Below the pieces are notes generated by a model. The model was not told the DNA's origin and ran no database searches. It saw only the letters and a program-made list of their open reading frames with translations. Below, piece after piece: positions 1-6,409 of a stretch of 16,413 nt of DNA. This DNA comes from JAKZSU01 sp047517485 (lineage in GTDB: Bacteria > Pseudomonadota > Alphaproteobacteria > UBA7887): assembly GCA_047517485.1 (NCBI GenBank), contig JAKZSU010000016.1:1-16413 (forward strand), written 5' to 3'. A program made the position numbers and the translations under genes. Each line of letters starts with the position of its first letter. Position 1 is the stretch's first letter.

Positions 1-72
1 GGACGAGCCAAGCTCGCCCGCATTTACCACAGGCCCATCAACAGCAACTTTCTTCTCAAAATTATCGGTCAT
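1..72 (-). CDS. N-terminal fragment of an unrecognised protein
   Basis: This is the first 24 codons of a gene that runs off the left edge. The reading begins MTDNFEKKVAVDGPVVNAG and stays open to base 1. The start is chosen because AAGGAGG (complement of 81-87) lies 8 nt upstream of the ATG at 72. No family can be assigned from 24 residues. The codons (GTT, GCT, GAT, CCT, GTA) are AT-richer than those of the housekeeping genes to the right, which suggests an accessory gene. Its Shine-Dalgarno sequence lies in one arm of an 11-bp inverted repeat (83-122). Confidence 0.6.
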   Translation of the reverse strand, partial: MTDNFEKKVAVDGPVVNAGELGSS

Positions 73-82
73 GTTCCGGTCC

Positions 83-122
83 TCCTTGGACACTTCGATT
101 AAGCCAATTCTGTGTCCAAGGA
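83..122. repeat. 11-bp perfect inverted repeat over the start region of the leftmost gene
   Basis: TCCTTGGACAC (83-93) and GTGTCCAAGGA (112-122) are exact reverse complements separated by 18 nt. In the leftward transcript the second arm contains most of the AAGGAGG ribosome-binding site of the gene starting at 72. The element could be a repressor operator or an RNA hairpin that hides the ribosome-binding site. The sequence alone does not decide between these. Confidence 0.6.
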
Positions 123-362
123 AATCGGGTCCGACTCAAAGAAAGTAATCGGCCCGACATTCTCGCTGCGCCACAAACGTAGCCAGTCGAGTCGCTCGGC
201 GTCCGACAAAGTTGTTTTCGTCGACATGGCCGGACGATGCGTTGCCCGTGCGGCGAGGTCAAGCGTCTTGCAACCATGGGTTCACGCTGGGGAAATCGGG
301 GACAGCGCGTTCATTGTTGCACACGTAAAATGAGATTAATTTGTAATTCATGCAACATATCG

Positions 363-391
363 TTGACGTACCGGTTACGTCTCGCTAGGGT
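363..391 (+). promoter_or_regulatory. Possible promoter with palindromic operator, upstream of the gene at 440
   Basis: TTGACG (363-368) and TAGGGT (386-391) are spaced 17 bp apart, a plausible sigma-70 pair with a strong -35 and a weak -10. A transcript would start about 40 nt before the ATG at 440. A perfect 6-bp inverted repeat, GACGTA (365-370) / TACGTC (376-381), covers the -35 and the spacer, where a repressor could bind. Confidence 0.4.
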
Positions 392-439
392 CCCGCGCGA
401 CAAAGCAAAATTTTTAAAAGAATATTCATGGAGGAAATT

Positions 440-1273
440 ATGCCGGTTTTGTCTGGATCAGTCGGGTTGGGAGGCGACAATCGGAAACACGATGTCGCCA
501 CTGTGCAGGCCGCGTTGATGGTCGCGAATAACCCGGCCGGGGCGCCCTATTGGCAGGGTAAAATCAATGGCCAGGCGTGCGTCGGTTTGGCTGGCGCTAT
601 CGCCGATTTTCAGGCCGACAACGACGTAACGCCCAACGGCAAATTAAACCGCTTGGGATTGGCCAATGGGCGGCTGGAAAACGTGATGCCCCTTGGGTTC
701 AGGAACATGCGTGGTCTGACCGGCACCAGAGTGGTCATTTGCGCGGCGCCCGGCCCGGTGACACCAAGAAGCTCGGGGATCGACGGATTGAGCTTGCCGC
801 GGCCGCTACGTGAGGAAATTGTGGCTCTTCTCGGCACCGTCAAACGGGCGACCGGCGTGGCTTTGCGACTCGCCGATATTGCCGCCCGCGGCCCCACGTC
901 GCAGCGATTGAAATTTGCCTACGATGCGGTTTCGTTGCTCGACGAGGAGGCCCGCCAAGTTTCGATCGGCGTCGGCAAATTGCTCTCGATGGAGGCTGCA
1001 ATGACCGTCGCGGTCCTACGTTCAATTGGTCGGCCGAATTTGTTCGAGATCGGCGTGGGACGCCCGCTCACGCTTATCCCGCGGCTCACCCAGTTCGGGT
1101 CGAACCCGGTGACGGTACGAGAGACAAACCTCGGTCCGTCGGCGTCACCTCGCGTCGTCGCCAATACGCGGCTCTGTCCGGCTGATCAGACGCCGAATAT
1201 TGGCATGGTGGCGGACCAGTACCAAAACCGCGAGCACGCCAATCATTTCGACATGTTGCGGCTCGCCGGGTAG
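440..1273 (+). CDS. Peptidoglycan-binding-domain-like protein, possibly 3'-truncated
   Basis: A 277-residue protein. Residues 1-85 resemble the peptidoglycan-binding-like module of phage-type lysins: GSVGLGGDN, then DVATVQAAL, then a predicted helix ending in AIADFQADN and a short NGKLN turn. Residues 90-277 match nothing I recognise. There is no signal peptide. The ATG at 440 is preferred over the one at 428 because GGAGG (430-434) lies 5 nt upstream of it. The last 43 codons are antisense to the end of plsY, a long convergent overlap. The tail (LCPADQTPNIGMVADQYQNR) looks like read-through rather than a conserved fold, so the native 3' end may have been lost. Function is unknown; the cell-wall role is inferred from the N-terminal module only. 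Confidence 0.55.
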   Translation: MPVLSGSVGLGGDNRKHDVATVQAALMVANNPAGAPYWQGKINGQACVGLAGAIADFQADNDVTPNGKLNRLGLANGRLENVMPLGFRNMRGLTGTRVVICAAPGPVTPRSSGIDGLSLPRPLREEIVALLGTVKRATGVALRLADIAARGPTSQRLKFAYDAVSLLDEEARQVSIGVGKLLSMEAAMTVAVLRSIGRPNLFEIGVGRPLTLIPRLTQFGSNPVTVRETNLGPSASPRVVANTRLCPADQTPNIGMVADQYQNREHANHFDMLRLAG

Positions 1274-1804
1274 CCAATAGGGCAGGGTGGCGTCTCTCTG
1301 GAAGTGCAGCATCAGCCAAAGCAGGGCCGGCGCCGCGATCATCGCGACGATCGCCGCCAATGACGAGATGCGGAACACCAACGCCACCGCGAGCCAGACC
1401 AGGCACGTGGCGACGGCGACCGGCCAGCTCACCGCGAACAACACGCCGAGCACCGTCGCCACCCCCTTGCCGCCGCGGAATTTGAGGCATACCGGGAACA
1501 TGTGGCCAATCACCGCCGCGACACCGGCGACCACCGCCATGTCGGTGCCGAAAAACGCCGCGGCGAGGACGGCGATCAAGCCCTTGGCGGCGTCGAGCAG
1601 CAGGGTGGCCAGCGCGAGCCCCTTGCGGCCGGTACGCAGGACATTGGTCGCGCCGATGTTGCCCGATCCGATGGTGCGCAGGTCGCCCGCCTTGAGGAGC
1701 TTTGTGAGCACCAAGCCAAACGGTATCGAGCCCAGCAGATACGCCACCACACCGGCCGCGTAGAGCGGCCAGGTGTAGGCGAAGCCTCCAAGCGGGTCGG
1801 GCAT
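1145..1804 (-). CDS. plsY: Acyl-phosphate:glycerol-3-phosphate acyltransferase
   Basis: PlsY transfers an acyl group from acyl-phosphate to the sn-1 position of glycerol-3-phosphate, making lysophosphatidic acid at the inner membrane, the first committed step of phospholipid synthesis. The 219-residue length fits the family. The signature motifs are present in order: GSIPFG (25-30), GSGNIGATNVLR (47-58), DAAKG (71-75) and GHMFPVCLKFRGGKGVAT (100-117). Hydrophobic stretches around 10-35, 64-83, 86-104, 115-145 and near 150-175 are the membrane segments. The ATG at 1804 is chosen because the family begins just before the first membrane helix; it lies 2 bp after the pyrC stop, so translation is probably coupled. 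Its 3' end is overlapped by the opposing gene at 440-1273. Confidence 0.96.
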   Translation of the reverse strand: MPDPLGGFAYTWPLYAAGVVAYLLGSIPFGLVLTKLLKAGDLRTIGSGNIGATNVLRTGRKGLALATLLLDAAKGLIAVLAAAFFGTDMAVVAGVAAVIGHMFPVCLKFRGGKGVATVLGVLFAVSWPVAVATCLVWLAVALVFRISSLAAIVAMIAAPALLWLMLHFQRDATLPYWLPGEPQHVEMIGVLAVLVLVRHHANIRRLISRTEPRIGDDAR

Positions 1805-1806
1805 AA

Positions 1807-3123
1807 TTAGGTATCGGCTGCCAGATCGAACACCGTTTCGCCGGCGACCACGGTGCGGCGAACCCGGCCACGTACCGCGCGATCGTCGTACGGCGCGTTC
1901 TTCGATTTGGAGCGCAAATCGTCGGGGACGATGGTCCATTCAAGGTCGGTGTCGAATAGCACGAGATCGGCGGGCGCACCCATGACCAGGCGGCCCTGTT
2001 CGAGGCCAAGCAAGCGTGCCGGGGTCACGGTCATCGCGCGGAGCAGCGTCATCAAGTCGACCGTGCCCGCGTGCACCAGCTCGAGACCCAGCGCCAGCAT
2101 GGTCTCCAGGCCGATGATGCCGAACGCGGCCTGGGCAAAAGTCGTGCGCTTCGAATCCTGATCGTGCGGCGCGTGGTCGCTGACGATCGCGTCGATCGTC
2201 CCGTCGGCGATACCGGCGACGATCGCGGCGCGGTCGCTCTCGTGGCGCAACGGCGGGCGGACCTTGGCGAAGGTCCGAAATCCGTCGACGGCGGTCTCGT
2301 TCAAGGTGAAATAATGCGCCGCCGTGGCGCAGGTGACCGGCAAACCTCGCGCCTTGGCCTGACGCACCGCGTCGACCGCCGTGGCGGTCGAAAGATGGGC
2401 CACGTGATACGGCGCGCCCGAGCGCTCGACGAGACGCAAGTCGCGCTCAATCATGATCACTTCGGCATCGACGGGCATGCCGGACAAGCCGAGACGGGTC
2501 GCCAAGGCACCGGCGTTCATCAGCCCGCCCGCGGTCAGACTATGATCTTCGGGGTGCTGCATGATCAGCCGCCCGAACGGCCGCGAATAGGTCAGCGCGC
2601 GGAGCATTACCTTGCTGTCGGTGACCGCGCGGTCGGCGTCGGAAAAGCCGTGCGCGCCGGCTTCCGCGAGCAAGCCGAACTCGGTGAGCTCTCGCCCCTC
2701 GAGGCCGCGGGTGATCGCCGCGATCGGATAAATTTTGACCAGGCTGGTTTCGCGCGCGCGCCGCGCGATGAATTCGATCAACGCGATCTGGTCGATCACC
2801 GGATCGGTGTTCGGCATGCAGGCGATGCTGGTCACCCCGCCGGCCGCCGCGGCACGGCTCGCGGTCGCCAGGGTTTCCTTGTGTTCGGCTCCCGGTTCGC
2901 GAAGATGGGCGCGCATATCGACCAAGCCCGGTGCCAGCCGGTGGCCGCCGCAATCGACGATTTCGATCCCCTCCGGCACCCGGTCGGCGAACAGGCCCGC
3001 GCCAACATCGGCGATCCGGCGGCCAACAGTTAGCAAGGCGCCGTTGGCGTCGAGCCCGCTGTCGGGATCGATCAGGCGGGCGTTGACGTAAGCGACGCGT
3101 CCGGGCGGGCCGTTCTTGCTCAT
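1807..3123 (-). CDS. pyrC: Dihydroorotase-family protein, HxH metal motif altered
   Basis: A 438-residue class I dihydroorotase homologue, in an operon with aspartate transcarbamoylase. Active dihydroorotases cyclise carbamoyl-aspartate to dihydroorotate, step 3 of pyrimidine synthesis. The fold markers are clear: VDMRAHLREPG (68-78), FSDADRAV (160-167), YHVAHLST (239-246), VSDHAPH (314-320) and GIIGLETMLAL (335-345). The first His of the canonical DxHxHLR metal motif is Arg71, while His73 remains; the usual PHH segment reads AAHYF (268-272). Similar losses occur in the non-catalytic PyrC' (PyrX) partner of Pseudomonas ATCase and, from memory, in other alphaproteobacterial PyrC proteins. This copy may therefore be structural, with catalysis by another dihydroorotase elsewhere. 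The start overlaps the pyrB stop as ATGA. The family call is certain; activity is not. Confidence 0.93.
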   Translation of the reverse strand: MSKNGPPGRVAYVNARLIDPDSGLDANGALLTVGRRIADVGAGLFADRVPEGIEIVDCGGHRLAPGLVDMRAHLREPGAEHKETLATASRAAAAGGVTSIACMPNTDPVIDQIALIEFIARRARETSLVKIYPIAAITRGLEGRELTEFGLLAEAGAHGFSDADRAVTDSKVMLRALTYSRPFGRLIMQHPEDHSLTAGGLMNAGALATRLGLSGMPVDAEVIMIERDLRLVERSGAPYHVAHLSTATAVDAVRQAKARGLPVTCATAAHYFTLNETAVDGFRTFAKVRPPLRHESDRAAIVAGIADGTIDAIVSDHAPHDQDSKRTTFAQAAFGIIGLETMLALGLELVHAGTVDLMTLLRAMTVTPARLLGLEQGRLVMGAPADLVLFDTDLEWTIVPDDLRSKSKNAPYDDRAVRGRVRRTVVAGETVFDLAADT

Positions 3124-4085
3124 GATGCGTCCGCCGATTGCGCGCCGTTTCCGGCCAGCGCATCGAGACAGGCCATGCGCACCGCCACCCCGAGCTCGAC
3201 CTGATCGAGAATGACGCTGCGGGTCAAATCGTCCGCGAGCTCGCTGTCGATTTCGACGCCGCGGTTCATTGGTCCCGGGTGCATCACCAGGGCGTCGGGT
3301 TTGGCGCAGGCGAGCTTTTCCTCATCGAGCCCCCAGAGATGAAAATATTCGCGGATCGACGGCACGTAAGTGCCTTGCATGCGTTCGGTCTGCAAACGCA
3401 GCATCATCACGATGTCGCAATCGTCCAGACCCTCGGCCATGTCGTGGAACACCGTTACACCGAGACTTTCACCCGATTCCGGCAACAGCGTCGGCGGTCC
3501 GATCAGGCGAACTTCCGCGCCCAGGGTATTGAGCAGATAAATATTCGATCGCGCCACCCGGCTGTGGCTGACATCGCCGCAAATCGCCACCCGCAGACCC
3601 TTGAGATCGCCGCGGCGTCGGCGAATCGTCAGCGCATCCAACAGCGCCTGGGTCGGATGTTCATGGCTGCCGTCGCCGGCGTTGATCACCGCGCATTCGA
3701 CTTTCTGGGCGAGCAGACCGGCCGCGCCCGAGTCCGAATGGCGCACCACCAACACATCCGGGCGCATCGCGTTCAGGGTCATCGCGGTATCGATCAGGGT
3801 CTCGCCCTTTTTGATCGAACTCGCGCCCACCAGCATATTGATCACGTCGGCGCCGAGGCGTTTGCCCGCGAGTTCAAACGAAGTCAGCGTCCGTGTCGAA
3901 TTTTCGAAGAACAGATTGATCAGGGTACGGCCGTGCAACACCGACTGCTTCTTGCCCGGCCGGCGATTGAGATCGACATAGCCGTCCGACAAATCGAGTA
4001 GAAATCCGATCTCCTCGGCACTCATATCGGCGATGCCGATCAGATGCCGCCGCGAGAACGGACGATTGGGCTCGGTGCTGGTCAT
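3120..4085 (-). CDS. pyrB: Aspartate carbamoyltransferase catalytic chain
   Basis: PyrB joins carbamoyl phosphate and aspartate to give N-carbamoyl-aspartate, step 2 of UMP synthesis, in the cytoplasm. The 321-residue product has the carbamoyl-phosphate site FFENSTRT (59-66), SIKKGET (90-96) with the active-site lysine, HPTQALLDA (143-151), and the aspartate-binding region with HPGPMNRG (269-276). The start at 4085 (MTSTEPNRPFSRRHLIGI) matches the usual N-terminus; an upstream in-frame start at 4124 would add 13 unsupported residues. The stop overlaps the pyrC start by ATGA, which fits co-assembly of the two subunits. No pyrI-like regulatory gene is nearby. The AEC transporter gene ends 42 bp upstream. 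Confidence 0.97.
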   Translation of the reverse strand: MTSTEPNRPFSRRHLIGIADMSAEEIGFLLDLSDGYVDLNRRPGKKQSVLHGRTLINLFFENSTRTLTSFELAGKRLGADVINMLVGASSIKKGETLIDTAMTLNAMRPDVLVVRHSDSGAAGLLAQKVECAVINAGDGSHEHPTQALLDALTIRRRRGDLKGLRVAICGDVSHSRVARSNIYLLNTLGAEVRLIGPPTLLPESGESLGVTVFHDMAEGLDDCDIVMMLRLQTERMQGTYVPSIREYFHLWGLDEEKLACAKPDALVMHPGPMNRGVEIDSELADDLTRSVILDQVELGVAVRMACLDALAGNGAQSADAS

Positions 4086-4127
4086 TAAAGCGGTCTTATA
4101 GCCGTCATCGGCTGCGCCCGGCAAGCC

Positions 4128-5051
4128 TCAGCTTACCAACGCGATCCAACCCGGCAGGGTTATCGCCGAGGCCACCGTGGTGAGCGTGATGACGCCCGCC
4201 ATCAATCGCCCGTCGCCGCCCATTTGGCGGGCCAGGATAAACGCCGCCGGCGACCCCGGCAGCGCCGCGAACAAGACCGCCACCGCCGCCGTCAATCCGG
4301 TCAGGCCGAGCAGATGGGTGATCGCCAGCATCGCCGCTGGCATGACCCCGAGTTTGATCGCCGAGGCCAGGGCCAGCAGACCGAGATTCGCCCGCATGCC
4401 GGCGAGTTCCAAGCCGGCACCGACCGCCAACAGGCCGAACGGCAACGCCGCGCCGGCGAGCACGCCGATCAAGTCACCGATCCCCAAGGGCAGGCCGAAC
4501 CCGGTGACATTGAGGGCGATGCCGATCGCGCAGGCGACGATCAGCGGATTGGTGATCACGGCAACCAGCGTTCGCGGCGCCGTACGCCAGGCATTCGCGC
4601 CATCGCCGCGATGAAAGGACAGCACCAAGACCGACAACAAATTCACCAACGGCACCCAGATCGCCAGCACCAGCGCGGCGAGCGAGGATCCGGGCCCGTG
4701 CCACAGCACCTCGGCGGCGGCGATGCCGACATAGGTATTGAACCGCACCGCCGACATGAACAGCGTACCGAAGTCGCCGCCCGACAAGCCAAACACCAGT
4801 TTGAGAACATACATGGCGGCCCCAACCCCGAGCACCGCGCCCACGATCGCCGCCGTCAGCGGGACGATTTCCAAGGTGGCGAAATTCGCGTTGGCCAGCC
4901 GGTCGACCAGCAGCGCCGGGAACAGGACGAAATAGATCAACCGCTCCATCTGCGGCCAAAACGAGTTGCCGGGAAATCCAACCCGGCGAAACCCGAACCC
5001 GAGCGCGATCAAGCCGAATATCGGCAGCAAGGCCCAGATTATCGCGGTCAT
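4128..5051 (-). CDS. AEC (auxin efflux carrier) family transporter
   Basis: A 307-residue polytopic inner-membrane protein with about ten hydrophobic segments. It has the layout of bacterial AEC permeases: an N-terminal half with LLPIFGLIALGFGFRR (8-23) and LIYFVLFPALLV (38-49), an ITNPLIVACAIGIALNVTG segment (166-184), and the C-terminal signature LPGSPAAFILARQMGG (264-279) followed by GVITLTTVASAITLP (286-300). Bacterial members mostly export or exchange small carboxylates, but the substrate cannot be read from the sequence, and auxin transport should not be assumed. It is co-directional with pyrBC 42 bp downstream and the toxin-antitoxin pair 34 bp upstream. No strong Shine-Dalgarno sequence is seen. 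Confidence 0.88.
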   Translation of the reverse strand: MTAIIWALLPIFGLIALGFGFRRVGFPGNSFWPQMERLIYFVLFPALLVDRLANANFATLEIVPLTAAIVGAVLGVGAAMYVLKLVFGLSGGDFGTLFMSAVRFNTYVGIAAAEVLWHGPGSSLAALVLAIWVPLVNLLSVLVLSFHRGDGANAWRTAPRTLVAVITNPLIVACAIGIALNVTGFGLPLGIGDLIGVLAGAALPFGLLAVGAGLELAGMRANLGLLALASAIKLGVMPAAMLAITHLLGLTGLTAAVAVLFAALPGSPAAFILARQMGGDGRLMAGVITLTTVASAITLPGWIALVS

Positions 5052-5085
5052 TGCCGACTAGCTCGCCTAACTGACAAGATTAGAG

Positions 5086-5379
5086 TCAGGCTGCTTCTAG
5101 CGCCCGTATCACCGCTTTCGGGTCGTTTTTGATAACTAGTAGGTAAGCGCGGGCGGCGACCTCGGGACGGCGTCTGCCTTGCTCCCAATGCCGCACAGCA
5201 CTGATGGAGAAACCGAACTGCGTGGCGAACGCTTCTTGAGATAATTTCAAGGACTGACGGATTCCTCGCACATCGACGTCATCCGGGACGTGGACAACGA
5301 AGCCCGATTCGGTCTCGCCTTTAGCGTAGGCCAAAGCTTCCTTCGCGCCCTTGAGAATGCTTTCTCCTGCCTTGGTCAT
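5086..5379 (-). CDS. higA: HigA-type helix-turn-helix antitoxin
   Basis: A 97-residue DNA-binding protein. Residues 36-72 form a Cro/C1-type helix-turn-helix: VRGIRQSLKLSQEAFATQFG, then FSISAVRHWEQGRRRP. The N-terminal 30 residues, rich in Ala, Lys and Glu, would be the toxin-wrapping part. The architecture matches the HigA2/NadS-like antitoxins that pair with HigB2-type RelE-fold toxins. It starts 3 bp after the toxin stop, giving the toxin-first order typical of hig modules. As in that family it probably represses its own promoter, and a candidate operator lies at 5744-5782. The base composition appears lower in GC than the flanking core genes. Confidence 0.85.
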   Translation of the reverse strand: MTKAGESILKGAKEALAYAKGETESGFVVHVPDDVDVRGIRQSLKLSQEAFATQFGFSISAVRHWEQGRRRPEVAARAYLLVIKNDPKAVIRALEAA

Positions 5380-5382
5380 GGC

Positions 5383-5748
5383 TCAGTCTTTTCCTTTATT
5401 CCGCGACTCATACGCGCCGACCAGCTCGGCTAAGGTCTTCTTGAGCGCGGCTTTCTCGGCCGCATTGAGATTGATCTTCACATTCTTCGCGAAGCATGAA
5501 AGCAGGAAGACCGGAACGTTTTCACCGCTATAGAACGTAATCACGCGTGCACCGCCGCTCTTGCCGCGCCCGGCCAATCTGAAACGCAGTTTTCTGGCCC
5601 CACCCGTACCAGCAATCTTATCGCCCGCCAATGGATTGGCGGCGATATGGTCGACCAAACGGTGACGTCCGGACGCCGTTAACAGCGTGCGGGCTTCCTT
5701 CAGAAAGTTTGGAGTCTCGACAACTGTATGAAGTGGCGCTAGCGACAT
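5383..5748 (-). CDS. higB: RelE/HigB2-type mRNA interferase toxin
   Basis: A 121-residue basic protein. It carries the HigB2 signature: HTVVETPNFLKEA (7-19), NPLAGDKIAGTGGARKLR (38-55), GKSGGARVITFY (62-73), FLLSCFAKN (81-89) and a final helix NLNAAEKAALKKTLAEL. Toxins of this type cleave mRNA at the ribosome and are neutralised by the adjacent HTH antitoxin. No Shine-Dalgarno sequence precedes the ATG at 5748, and the best promoter places the transcript start close to that codon, so the message may be leaderless. A later start would remove conserved residues. The pair sits between ruvX and the AEC gene, a likely insertion into an otherwise housekeeping block. Confidence 0.86.
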   Translation of the reverse strand: MSLAPLHTVVETPNFLKEARTLLTASGRHRLVDHIAANPLAGDKIAGTGGARKLRFRLAGRGKSGGARVITFYSGENVPVFLLSCFAKNVKINLNAAEKAALKKTLAELVGAYESRNKGKD

Positions 5749-5782
5749 ACATTTATGTGCGCCAATGGCGTATATATGTCAA
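5744..5782 (-). promoter_or_regulatory. Candidate promoter and operator of the toxin-antitoxin pair
   Basis: On the minus strand TTGACA lies at 5782-5777, with a CATAAA-like -10 at 5757-5752 (19-bp spacer). TATATA at 5776-5771 is an alternative -10 without a good -35. The half-sites GACATA (5744-5749) and TATGTC (5775-5780) are perfect inverted repeats centred at 5762 and overlap the -35. Between them are a second repeat, ACATA/TATGT (5745-5749 / 5754-5758), and the near-palindrome CGCCATTGGCG. This layout suits antitoxin autorepression. The site is inferred, not a known consensus. Confidence 0.45.
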
Positions 5783-5800
5783 GCTGCCGACCAGTCCGCC

Positions 5801-6265
5801 TTACAGCCGTGACAGCGCGTCGAGCGCGCCTTGCAGGATGAACCCGGCGGCCATTTTGTCGACTACCTCGGCGCGCCTTTTGCGCGACATGTCGGCCTCG
5901 ATCAGGGTGCGTGTCACCGCGTTGGTCGACAGCCGTTCGTCCCATAGCAGCAGCGGCATCACTATCCGGCCGCCGAGATTGCGCGCGAACGCCCGTGTCG
6001 ACTGCGCGCGCGGGCCTTCTGTCGCGTCCATATTGATCGGCAGGCCGAGCACCATCGCGGTAACTTCATGCTCGGCCAGCAGCGCTTCGAGCTTGATCGC
6101 GTCGGCGGTGAACTTGCCGCGTTTGAGGGTTTCGAGCGGGGATGCGATCACCCGGCCGCGGTCGGAGAGCGCCAGCCCGATGGTCTTGGTCCCGAGATCG
6201 AGGCCGATGATGCGGCCGCCGCCCGGCGCGGCATCGGCGAACGCGGCGAGGTCGTCAAATATCAT
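5801..6265 (-). CDS. ruvX: RuvX/YqgF-family RNase H-fold nuclease
   Basis: A 154-residue protein of the YqgF family, implicated in 16S rRNA 5' processing and described as a putative Holliday-junction resolvase. Its RNase H-fold markers are RIIGLDLGTKTIGLALSD (18-35) with catalytic Asp23, VLGLPINMDATEGPRAQ (72-88), LLWDERLST (106-114) with an acidic pair, and a C-terminal VDKMAAGFILQGAL (135-148) with Asp136. The ATG at 6265 gives the normal family length. An in-frame GTG at 6313 would add 16 atypical residues, and neither start has a strong Shine-Dalgarno sequence. The gene is divergent from the cyclase gene at 6410 and ends 52 bp before the toxin gene. Confidence 0.94.
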   Translation of the reverse strand: MIFDDLAAFADAAPGGGRIIGLDLGTKTIGLALSDRGRVIASPLETLKRGKFTADAIKLEALLAEHEVTAMVLGLPINMDATEGPRAQSTRAFARNLGGRIVMPLLLWDERLSTNAVTRTLIEADMSRKRRAEVVDKMAAGFILQGALDALSRL

Positions 6266-6322
6266 CGTACCGTTATGGCGTGTGCTCGAGTCGGGGGCAA
6301 GCCGCTCCGGCACAACAGACTG

Positions 6323-6372
6323 TTATTGGGGCTTGTGGAGATGCTATATATCGGCCATCGGGAGGCCGGCCT
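6323..6372 (+). promoter_or_regulatory. Possible promoter region of the cyclase gene
   Basis: TATATA (6345-6350) is a good -10-like box in the divergent gap between ruvX and the cyclase gene. The best -35 at a suitable distance, TTATTG (6323-6328, 16-bp spacer), is weak. The perfect 10-bp palindrome AGGCCGGCCT (6363-6372) lies just downstream, where a transcript leader or operator would be. Confidence 0.3.
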
Positions 6373-6409
6373 TCAACGGCCCCCAAAATTCCAGGGAGGA
6401 GACCGCGCT

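Larger units (their letters stand above)
73..439. other. Non-coding stretch between divergent genes
   Basis: This 367-bp gap separates the leftward gene at 1-72 from the rightward gene at 440. Short open frames exist on both strands, but none has a Shine-Dalgarno sequence plus a recognisable product. It holds an inverted repeat at 83-122, a promoter-like pair with an internal palindrome at 363-391, and AT-rich runs around 330-360 and 409-428. I see no tRNA-like or other RNA-gene structure. Confidence 0.5.

Noticed and set aside
112..333. A 73-residue open frame starting with GTG in the left non-coding stretch
   Set aside because: It starts inside the inverted repeat, has no Shine-Dalgarno sequence, and its product resembles nothing and is low-complexity Ser/Arg/Ala-rich.
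237..518. A 93-residue open frame overlapping the start of the 440 gene
   Set aside because: It has no ribosome-binding site, and its second half is the 440 gene read in another frame.
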